This document shows, piece after piece, positions 6,771 through 13,905 of a stretch of 31,891 nucleotides of DNA. The DNA is from an uncultured Coriobacteriaceae bacterium (GTDB lineage: Bacteria > Actinomycetota > Coriobacteriia > Coriobacteriales > UMGS124). A program made the position numbers and the translations under genes. The stretch covers positions 1-31,891 of the forward strand of contig UQBS01000034.1 of assembly GCA_900539345.1 (NCBI GenBank). Reading direction: 5' to 3'. Each line of letters opens with the position of its first letter. The first letter of the stretch is position 1. The notes below the pieces were generated by a model, which saw nothing but the letters and a program-made list of their open reading frames with translations, had not been told where the DNA came from and did no database searches.

Positions 6771-7481
6771 ATGGTTGATCAAATGAAAACGGTCGATACC
6801 GCAGCTCAATCGGCCGACGAGGAGCTCGCCTGCCTAATGGATCAGCGTGCCAACACGTACATGCTTCTGTCTCGCTTGTATCTCAAGGAAATCGACGATG
6901 CACTGCTCCATGAGCTGCACGACATGCTGTTTCCTACTTCAACGGGCGACGGCGATGTCGACGAGGGGTATCTACTTATAGCGACGTACTTGTCAAACCT
7001 ATGGACCGAGTCCCTTACAGAACTCGCGGTGGACTATGCACGCAGCTTCTTGGGCAATGGCGTCGACGCGTTTGCAGCTGCCTACCCCTACGAGAGCGTC
7101 TATACCTCTGAAAAACGCCTGCTTATGCAGGACGCCCGTGATGAGGTGCTGGCCATTTATCGTTCCTTTGGCATTGAAAAGGGCCAAGATTGGGGAGAGG
7201 GCGAAGACCACATTGCCCTCGAGCTCGAGTTCATGCGTGTTCTTTGCGAGCGCGCCTCCAAGGCCCTGCGCGCAGGGGAATCCGACGGAGCTTTGCGGCT
7301 CCTGCTTGCTCAGCGGAACTTCCTGCACGATCACCTGGTGACATGGGTTCCGATGATGACGGCCGATTTGCGCCGGTTTGCTCAGACGAGAATGTATGAG
7401 GGACTGGCGTACCTCACTGATGGTTTTCTGCGTACGGACTACGCCATGTTGCAGGACATCCTGTCAGAGGAAGAAGCGTAG
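6771..7481 (+). CDS. TorD/DmsD-family molybdoenzyme maturation chaperone
   Basis: A 236-residue all-helical cytoplasmic chaperone of the TorD family, which binds Tat signal peptides and apo-forms of molybdopterin oxidoreductases until cofactor is inserted. Family features seen: the central YPYESVYTSEKRLLMQDARD motif, the conserved DHIALELEFMRVLCERA helix, and FLHDHLVTWVPMMTADLRRF near the C-terminus. The family's usual length is about 200-230. ATG 6771 follows the preceding stop by two bases. The obvious client in this window is the Tat-exported molybdoenzyme at 13906-16920, although they are in different transcription units separated by a LuxR gene; other clients elsewhere are possible. Confidence 0.88.
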   Translation: MVDQMKTVDTAAQSADEELACLMDQRANTYMLLSRLYLKEIDDALLHELHDMLFPTSTGDGDVDEGYLLIATYLSNLWTESLTELAVDYARSFLGNGVDAFAAAYPYESVYTSEKRLLMQDARDEVLAIYRSFGIEKGQDWGEGEDHIALELEFMRVLCERASKALRAGESDGALRLLLAQRNFLHDHLVTWVPMMTADLRRFAQTRMYEGLAYLTDGFLRTDYAMLQDILSEEEA

Positions 7482-7535
7482 GGCCCGCAAGGACGCGCCG
7501 GGATTTCGCGATGCATTGAGAGGTTGGGACGAGGT

Positions 7536-9482
7536 ATGGCGCAGAATACAGCCGAGGCAATCGAGGACTCGATGGTTCCCATGCCTGCGGAGATTCCCGC
7601 AGGTTTGGTCAAGATGACTCCTGAAGCGTTGCTTATCGAGGGCGGTGTCGCTACCGGTAAGACGCAGGCTTTGCTAGAGAGGGCAATCGGCCTGCTTGAT
7701 ACGGGCGTATCAGTTGACAAGGTGCTTGTCGTGTGTGCGACGCCTGGTGCGGCCGAAGCCTTCAAGACTCGTCTGGTCCAGGCGTGCCCCGGGGCTGCGG
7801 GCATCGAGATAACTACTGCGCGTCAGTGGTCACTGAGGGTCCTGCGTGAGCCAGAGACCCAGCGAGTCTCCGGTTTTGGCGCCCGCATGCTCGCGCCGTT
7901 TGAGATTGACATCCTGATGGAGGACCTCAAGACGAGCGGCGTCAGGCCTCGACGCCTCAAGGAAATGCTGCGCTTCTTCTACAAGTCGCTCACGGAGCTG
8001 TGTGACTGGGAAGAGGATTGGCTTTTGACAGGCGAGGAGCAGCTGGTATATGGCCTCCTTCAAGACTGCCTGCGCTTCACCGGCGGCATCTTGGAGCCCC
8101 AGGTGTGCAACGCCGCGTGCAAATGGCTGTTTAACGGCGAAGGGGCTGGCTCCTTCGGGTATGACCACGTGCTTGTGGACGACTATCAGCTCATGTCCCG
8201 GGCTTCGCAGGTTTTGGTCAATAGGCTCGCGCGCCTGTCTGTCGCTGTGACAGCAGACCCGTCGGTTCGAGCGGAAGTGTTTGACTCATATCCGTATGAG
8301 CAGGGTCTCCAGGAGTTTTTGGATGCAAACCCGCACGTTCAAATAACACGGCTGACCTCGAGTTTTGCATGCCCCGCTGCAGTGGGGGCGGCGAACGGCA
8401 TTGCTTCGCATCCTCTTGTGCAGGAAAAAGCCGTCTTGTGCAATAACCAAGTGGGCGCGCACGATGTTCGTCGCATCTGGGCCGAAACGCCTTCTGGAGA
8501 GCTGGCAGATATTTGCAGCGCTGTGGAAGACGGGGTGCGGGGCGGTCGGAAAGTAAGTGTTGTTGCAACGAACGCCCTTTGGGTTCGCAACATCGTTCGA
8601 GGTCTTGAGGACCGCGGGATCAAGACTCGTCGGGGTTTTACAAGTAGAGAGGTTCGCGGCGATTTGCGCGATTTGACGCGCTGCTCTGTCCCCAGAATTC
8701 TTACGGCCCTCTCCTTGCTCGCGGACCCTGCCGATGGGCTTGCCATGCGAACGTGGTGCGGCATGGGGGAGACGTTTGCTGCGTCTTCTGCCATGGCTGT
8801 CGTGAGGGAAAAGGCGCTGAAAGACGGCATGCCCACTGCTAATGCGCTGCAAGAGCTGTGCATTCCGGTGGGACAGGCCCAGCAGATGCGCTGCGAAAAT
8901 GACCATCTGACTCGTGCCGTGCAAAGCGCCCAGGAGCTCGTGAATGAGTATGGCCACCTCGGTGGGGCTGAGCTGCTTGATGCCCTGGCCCATGAGCTTG
9001 TCGGGCCAGATGCTCACGTGCCTGAAATCGTAGAGTCTCTCACGGCACCGTTTGATGATGGTCGCCTTGCGGGCCATGATGCGCATGCCATGAACGCGCG
9101 AGTTCGCGAGCGTCTCTGTGCTCCTGAATATCTCGGGCAAGGCGACGTCACGGTTACCACGATGGAGTTGGGTATCACCGGCGAGACGCCCGATCTGGTC
9201 GTGTTGTGCGGCATGGTTGACGGATTTTTCCCGCTGAAAGGGGTCCTTGACCGTGAGCTGATGGTGCAGGCCGACGCTGACAAACAAATGACAAAGGACC
9301 TGCATCGTTTGATTGGCGTCGTGGGAAAACCGCAGCTCTCCCTTGTGATAACCGGGTTCACTCAGGTAGGTCTCGAGATGGCGGAGCGTACGGGTCTGAA
9401 GATTGCCCGCGTGCAACTTGACGAGGCAGGCAATCGCGTGGCCCTTGCAAAGCCCAGCACATACCTTGGATATATGGGATAA
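7536..9482 (+). CDS. UvrD/PcrA-like SF1 helicase-fold protein with altered motifs
   Basis: A 648-residue protein with the layout of a superfamily 1A helicase. Walker A is intact (GGVATGKT, residues 36-43), followed by motif Ia (VLVVCATPGAAEAF). The Walker B/DExx position reads VLVDDYQ (D215-D216) instead of VDEyQD. The place of motif III (GDxxQ) reads TADPSVRAEVF, without the glutamine. The NYRS region is LTSSFACPAAV. The motif V region (VTVTTMELGITGETPDLVVL followed by CGMVDGFFP) lacks the H-x-KG. The C-terminal half also shows the 2A/2B region (KVSVVATNALWVRNIVRGLE). ATP binding looks possible, strand translocation doubtful. ATG 7536 is chosen for its purine-rich gggacgagg. It is followed by a shorter related gene, an arrangement reminiscent of AddA/AddB. 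Confidence 0.78.
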   Translation: MAQNTAEAIEDSMVPMPAEIPAGLVKMTPEALLIEGGVATGKTQALLERAIGLLDTGVSVDKVLVVCATPGAAEAFKTRLVQACPGAAGIEITTARQWSLRVLREPETQRVSGFGARMLAPFEIDILMEDLKTSGVRPRRLKEMLRFFYKSLTELCDWEEDWLLTGEEQLVYGLLQDCLRFTGGILEPQVCNAACKWLFNGEGAGSFGYDHVLVDDYQLMSRASQVLVNRLARLSVAVTADPSVRAEVFDSYPYEQGLQEFLDANPHVQITRLTSSFACPAAVGAANGIASHPLVQEKAVLCNNQVGAHDVRRIWAETPSGELADICSAVEDGVRGGRKVSVVATNALWVRNIVRGLEDRGIKTRRGFTSREVRGDLRDLTRCSVPRILTALSLLADPADGLAMRTWCGMGETFAASSAMAVVREKALKDGMPTANALQELCIPVGQAQQMRCENDHLTRAVQSAQELVNEYGHLGGAELLDALAHELVGPDAHVPEIVESLTAPFDDGRLAGHDAHAMNARVRERLCAPEYLGQGDVTVTTMELGITGETPDLVVLCGMVDGFFPLKGVLDRELMVQADADKQMTKDLHRLIGVVGKPQLSLVITGFTQVGLEMAERTGLKIARVQLDEAGNRVALAKPSTYLGYMG

Positions 9483-9510
9483 CAAGTTGATGAGGGGCAG
9501 GACGACAGCG

Positions 9511-10962
9511 ATGATTCAAAGCCAGGGCGATCTTCAACAAGGCTTTGTTGGCCGGTCTGATGTTGATGAACGGGGCATATCTTCAATGGCCTGTACATCC
9601 ATGACATCAAAGACAGGCGTCTGTGCCCCTCGTGTGCTTCTTGATGTTGAGCGGACCCTCCTTCTTGAGGATCTCAAGTATGCCGGCGTGCCCATGGGTG
9701 TCTTGAAGAGCCTGATTGCAAAAATAAAGGAGGCTGAGCCTTCATCTCGGACTGGGTTAACCGGTTTGGGATTTGACAACAACGAGCTAAACGCATACCA
9801 ACTGCTTATGCAGCGGCTGGGGATGATGGGTGCCGTGCTGCCTGAACAGGCTGTTGTTCAGGAGGCTTGTTTGGAAGGCGCGCAGGAGATTGATGGTCGT
9901 CTGACGCATATCAAATGGCGCGAGCCGGATGATGAGCTCAAGGGCACAGTCGATCTGGTGTCGAGGCTGTTGGGGGCAGATTCCGATCTTTTGCCGAGGG
10001 ACATTCTGGTTGTGGCGCCGGGGGCAGTTCAGAGCGGTGCATTGTGCGAGGGTTTTTCGCGCAGGCACCTGGCGTATCAGTATGTTGCGCCCCACGATGC
10101 CGTGTATGGCGATCCAAGGCGATTGGACAGGCAGGGCTCTTTGGGGGCGTATGCTGCTCTTAGCTTGGCGGCTGACCGCTACGACTGTGCCGCGTGGCGG
10201 CTCTGGCTCTCTCTGGGCCAAGACGACTTCGGTTGCAGAGACTGGGCCTCTTTGCTTGAGTGTGCGCAAGCAGAAGGCCTCGCTGTTACATCTGTGATTG
10301 CCGGGCTCGCTGTCGACGAGATGGGAAAACCTGAAATGTCTTCCATCTTGTCGAACGCGCGGCTTTCAGAAGTTGTTCGGCGCATTCGAGAAGGCAGTGA
10401 GCTCGCTGAGTATCTTTCTGCTAAGCGCGGCTTCGCTTTGCGCGGTGCCTTGGAGAAGCGGTTTCCTCGCGCTGGTCTCAAGCAGCTGTTCGAGCGCATT
10501 GATGATGGTGATGATGTTGCCGGCTTGCGTGATGCTGTGCGCAAACAGTCCTGCAGGCCGGCGTTTGGAAATGCGCCCGAGGCTGTGCATGTGTGCACGT
10601 ATGCGAACAGGCCTTTTCAGGGAATCACCCACCGATATGTTTTCGCCCTGGGCCTTGTCGAAGGGCTTGTACCACCAACTGCGTCGCTGGCGATGGGAGC
10701 GCCGAATACGGGTCGGTGCGATTCGCCGACGGGCTTCCACGAGCTTCTGGCACTAGCGAGTGATGAAGCATTTATAAGCTGTTTCCAGAGGGCGGACGAA
10801 GATGCGATAAAGTGCTTGCGCTTGCCGCAGGGTCGCGTGCGTCGCTGTCAGGGTCGAGAGATGGCCGTGTATGCGCAGTCGAGTCTGCTGGCCTCACTTG
10901 GAGACATGTTGCCCGGGTCGGTTTCGGCGGAGCAGTACCTTGCACAGAAATGGGGGGTCTAG
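9511..10962 (+). CDS. Helicase-fold paralogue lacking the P-loop
   Basis: About 483 residues from ATG 9511 (aggggcagga ten bases before; ATG 9490 is an alternative). It resembles the preceding protein from its 1B region onward: LLLEDLKYAGVPMGVLKSLI here against ILMEDLKTSGVRPRRLKEML there. Then come a 2A-like start (DILVVAPGAVQSGALCEGFS), a helical 2B-like part, and a motif V/VI-like segment (VHVCTYANRPFQGITHRYVF then ALGLVEGLVPP, residues ~356-388). No Walker A or DExx box is present, so it cannot be an ATPase alone. It is probably a structural partner of the upstream protein, as AddB and RexB partner AddA and RexA; no nuclease motif or FeS-cluster cysteine set was identified. It ends one base before the polyferredoxin start. 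Confidence 0.7.
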   Translation: MIQSQGDLQQGFVGRSDVDERGISSMACTSMTSKTGVCAPRVLLDVERTLLLEDLKYAGVPMGVLKSLIAKIKEAEPSSRTGLTGLGFDNNELNAYQLLMQRLGMMGAVLPEQAVVQEACLEGAQEIDGRLTHIKWREPDDELKGTVDLVSRLLGADSDLLPRDILVVAPGAVQSGALCEGFSRRHLAYQYVAPHDAVYGDPRRLDRQGSLGAYAALSLAADRYDCAAWRLWLSLGQDDFGCRDWASLLECAQAEGLAVTSVIAGLAVDEMGKPEMSSILSNARLSEVVRRIREGSELAEYLSAKRGFALRGALEKRFPRAGLKQLFERIDDGDDVAGLRDAVRKQSCRPAFGNAPEAVHVCTYANRPFQGITHRYVFALGLVEGLVPPTASLAMGAPNTGRCDSPTGFHELLALASDEAFISCFQRADEDAIKCLRLPQGRVRRCQGREMAVYAQSSLLASLGDMLPGSVSAEQYLAQKWGV

Positions 10963-10963
10963 G

Positions 10964-12106
10964 ATGACCATGCCGCAAGAATTGGCACAGGAGTTGGGTG
11001 GCCTGGGCTGCGTAGACCTCATCGTCCATGCAAATCGTTGCGTTCGCGTGCGCAACCGCCATGCAAGCTGTCACGCATGCGCCGACGCATGCGTGTCGGG
11101 ATGCATATCTATCGAAGGCAACGAGATCGAGGTGGATTCGGGCAAGTGCATCGGATGCGGCACATGCTGCACGGCATGCCCGACATGTGCCCTTGAGGCG
11201 TGCAACCCCAACGATGCAGCGCTGCTTGCGCAGGCGCGTAAGGTTCTGAGCACGTCGAACAGAAATGTCGTGATTGCCGCCCGAGAGACGTTACTTGCCA
11301 ATGAGGGCCGCATTGACATGTGCAAGGTTCTGCAGATTCTCAATCCCGGACGTCTCGATGAGACTTTTCTAGTGCGACTCGTCGCCGAGGGGGCGCAAGG
11401 CGTGACAATTGTGGCCCCCACAAGTCAAGACGAGATACTTGAAGCTGGTCGCATGATGGCCGTTAAGGTATGCGACAGCGCGAATGTCCTGCTTGGAGCT
11501 TGGGGGAGTGCAGTTCGGATAGACATTACAGACGAGTTCCCCGAAAGCGTTTGTCTTGACGATGACGACATTGCGTGCGTGCCTGCACCGTATTGGTGTG
11601 AACATGTGTCAGCCCGTTCAGCTGCGATCGACACCCGGGGTTCAGATTTCTTCCAGCGCATGAAAGTTCTGCCCGACGGGACGTTGCCGCACTTTATTCC
11701 TGATCGTCGGGAGGAACTCGCAGAGGCTTTGTTTGCAATCGGCACACCGTCACAAGCGCAAGTCGCAACGCGGCTATGGGGACATGTGACCATCGATCCC
11801 GAGCGTTGTACGGGATGCCGTATCTGCGTGACGTTTTGCCCTACGGGGGCATTGTTGAAGTATGCCGACGGTGGTGAAACGGGCGTTGAGCATACGCCTG
11901 CCGATTGCGTGCGATGCTTATGTTGCCAGGATGTTTGTCGAGCTGGCGCTATCCATGTTGATGAGACCGTGGACACCAAATCCATCGCGCGTGGAACAGC
12001 GGAACGTTTTCCCATGCCTGACGAGGCACAGTTTCGCTCAAACAGTAAGTCAATCATCAATGCCGTGCGCAAGATGACCAAGACTGACCGTATTTATGAG
12101 CGATGA
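10964..12106 (+). CDS. Polyferredoxin with four predicted [4Fe-4S] sites
   Basis: A 380-residue soluble electron carrier. Cysteine groups: C26-x9-C36-x2-C39-x3-C43 (an unusual first set), C62-x2-C65-x2-C68-x3-C72-P (standard ferredoxin), and near the C-terminus CTGCRICVTFCPTGAL (from C282) and CVRCLCCQDVC (from C315). The middle (residues ~90-180) has a VLQILNPGRLDETFLVRLVA segment followed by EGAQGVTIVAP, which recalls the MvhD/HdrA-associated delta subunit (RVMCSGRVDP...GADGVLVLGC) without its cysteines. No signal peptide is seen. ATG 10964 overlaps nothing but sits one base after the previous stop. Its place in the operon with a TorD chaperone suggests redox supply to, or maturation of, a molybdoenzyme. 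It converges on the LuxR gene with a 16-base gap. Confidence 0.82.
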   Translation: MTMPQELAQELGGLGCVDLIVHANRCVRVRNRHASCHACADACVSGCISIEGNEIEVDSGKCIGCGTCCTACPTCALEACNPNDAALLAQARKVLSTSNRNVVIAARETLLANEGRIDMCKVLQILNPGRLDETFLVRLVAEGAQGVTIVAPTSQDEILEAGRMMAVKVCDSANVLLGAWGSAVRIDITDEFPESVCLDDDDIACVPAPYWCEHVSARSAAIDTRGSDFFQRMKVLPDGTLPHFIPDRREELAEALFAIGTPSQAQVATRLWGHVTIDPERCTGCRICVTFCPTGALLKYADGGETGVEHTPADCVRCLCCQDVCRAGAIHVDETVDTKSIARGTAERFPMPDEAQFRSNSKSIINAVRKMTKTDRIYER

Positions 12107-12122
12107 GATGGCAGGTGCGAGG

Positions 12123-13634
12123 CTATTCTTCGTTGGAATTGTCGGATGCCTCGTCCAGGTCGCCTCTGCGCTCGAAAAGGTCGAGCAACTCTTGACGGCT
12201 GTGGACATCGGTTTTGTGGTAGACGTTTCGCAGATGTGTTGCCACGGTGCCTGTTGAAATATACAGATCCTCGGCGATGCGAGACGTTGAGCGTCCGCGC
12301 ACAAAAAGGCGCGCAACATCAGCTTCGCGCGGCGTGAGCCCATAGCGCTTCGCAAGCGCATCGAAGCGATCTTGGAACCTGCGTGCCGGCGTCTCGGTTT
12401 CCTTCGTTTTGCCGAGTTCTTCGATGGCGATGATTGTGCGCTCCGTGAGAATGAAAATATAGGCTACAAGTAGCAGCGCGACGCATATGGGGATGACGAT
12501 GCGTCCGATGGTTTCAGGCCAATCGGTAGAGTAGATGAGCGTTTGAAGGGTCAGGTTGCCAGCTAGTAGGGCCAGGGAGAGTGTGGCTTCGCCCCAGGCT
12601 ACTATACGGACGGGATTGATGCCCCCTGACCTGCCGAGTTGGCATAGTAGCGTCCAGACGACGATTTTAAAGAACGTATAGCCGGCGAGCATTACTACGT
12701 GCAAGATGGCACTCGGCTTTCCATCCACGCTGGCGATGAGCAGTGCGCCGACCATTGTGAGCAAAGCGATGCGGTAGACCATGACGAAGCGCTCGATGGG
12801 TGAGGACTGACGCTTTGAACTCTTGAGGTACCAGACGATAATAACAAGGGGAATAGTGAGGCATACGAGCAGCACTGAAGAGTGCTCGTTCATTTGCTGC
12901 ACATCGCTGCGAGCGTTCATGATGCCCTGAATTGAGCCGAGAACTATGCCAAACAACAATGCTGCCTGCAGGATTTTGGAACCGAAGACCTTCGAGTCCT
13001 GTACGAGCGCGTCGTCGATTTCGGCGGAGGCGGTAACCCCGGGTTCTTCTTTAGTCGAAATCGCCGCGATGTTAAGCGCCGCCGCTGATCCGATTGGCGA
13101 GAGCGCGACAATTACCAGGAACCCCGCTGCTGGCAAATGGCTCGCGGCATAATAAAGGAACGCGCTCAAGACGTATGAACCGCATAGGGCGACGACCGTG
13201 TCGATGCTCAGAAGGCGTGTCATCTGCAAGCCCCAAGCAGCGTTGTACCATGCGGAGCCTATGCCTGTGGCCAGGGCGCTCACGATGAAAAGCACGATTT
13301 TCGGAAAGGTGTCGAGCCCAATTTCAGTGCAGGCGAGGGTGCCTACGCACATGAGTGCCGCAAAAACAATTGAGAGCGATTTGCGCATGAACGTTTCTTG
13401 TCGTTGCGATTTGCCGGCATAGAACCCAAAGGCGACAAGGGACATGACGAGTACGGACATGCTTGCAAGGAAGAATTGATAGTACGCCGGCGCATTGCCC
13501 ACGGCAGCCGGAAGCATCCCTTGGTAGAACAGGCACGACACCCACGTCATGTGCAGACCATAGCCGATTGAGATGAGCGCGGTATTCCGGTTGCCCGTGC
13601 TGGCTGCGTCTTGCGATGGTGCCGTATCTGCCAT
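12123..13634 (-). CDS. Membrane-bound LuxR-family regulator (12-helix sensor plus HTH)
   Basis: A 503-residue protein with about twelve hydrophobic helices (residues ~20-405) followed by a LuxR/NarL helix-turn-helix: RYGLTPREADVARLFVRGRS then TSRIAEDLYISTGTVATHLR, with VATHLRNVYHKTDVHSRQEL as recognition helix. This fusion is abundant in Eggerthellaceae, where many copies stand beside inducible reductase genes, and the membrane domain is thought to sense the substrate. ATG 13634 is chosen because MADTAPSQD directly precedes the first helix and a ggggg lies 11 bases before; the open frame extends upstream but only into the promoter. Divergent to the molybdoenzyme gene, which it very probably controls. 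Its own promoter carries a palindrome (13677-13690). Confidence 0.9.
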   Translation of the reverse strand: MADTAPSQDAASTGNRNTALISIGYGLHMTWVSCLFYQGMLPAAVGNAPAYYQFFLASMSVLVMSLVAFGFYAGKSQRQETFMRKSLSIVFAALMCVGTLACTEIGLDTFPKIVLFIVSALATGIGSAWYNAAWGLQMTRLLSIDTVVALCGSYVLSAFLYYAASHLPAAGFLVIVALSPIGSAAALNIAAISTKEEPGVTASAEIDDALVQDSKVFGSKILQAALLFGIVLGSIQGIMNARSDVQQMNEHSSVLLVCLTIPLVIIVWYLKSSKRQSSPIERFVMVYRIALLTMVGALLIASVDGKPSAILHVVMLAGYTFFKIVVWTLLCQLGRSGGINPVRIVAWGEATLSLALLAGNLTLQTLIYSTDWPETIGRIVIPICVALLLVAYIFILTERTIIAIEELGKTKETETPARRFQDRFDALAKRYGLTPREADVARLFVRGRSTSRIAEDLYISTGTVATHLRNVYHKTDVHSRQELLDLFERRGDLDEASDNSNEE

Positions 13635-13669
13635 TGGTCTGCGTGCCCCCTTTGTTTCCCGATGAGGGG

Positions 13670-13690
13670 AGTATAGCGCACGAACGTGCG
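13670..13690 (-). promoter_or_regulatory. luxR-gene promoter -10 box with adjoining palindrome
   Basis: On the minus strand a TATACT -10 box (13670-13675) lies about 35 bases before the LuxR start codon. The spacer directly upstream contains the perfect inverted repeat CGCACG-AA-CGTGCG (13677-13690). The -35 box is poor, as expected for an activator- or repressor-controlled promoter. Autoregulation is inference. Confidence 0.5.
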
Positions 13691-13735
13691 GGCGAGGCTC
13701 GAACCCTTTGAAAGAAATGCAATGTCGGTAAAAGA

Positions 13736-13753
13736 ATGCCTGGTAGAAGGCAT
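13736..13753. promoter_or_regulatory. Inverted repeat between the LuxR and molybdoenzyme genes
   Basis: ATGCCT-N6-AGGCAT, a perfect 6-bp dyad, in the middle of the 271-bp divergent region and about 155 bases before the molybdoenzyme start. Its size suits a NarL/LuxR dimer site. No confident -35/-10 pair for the molybdoenzyme gene was found around it. Confidence 0.4.
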
Positions 13754-13905
13754 CTATATCAAAACATGGTAGGCCCTGTGCGAGCGTCTTTTGCCAATCT
13801 CCCCTAACGCGATAGATGGTTGCGCGCGTGCAAGTAGGCCACAATCGAAGCGGTGCGGAGGGGGAATGCCGCACTTTGTCATGTGGGAACGACGAAGGAG
13901 GAACA

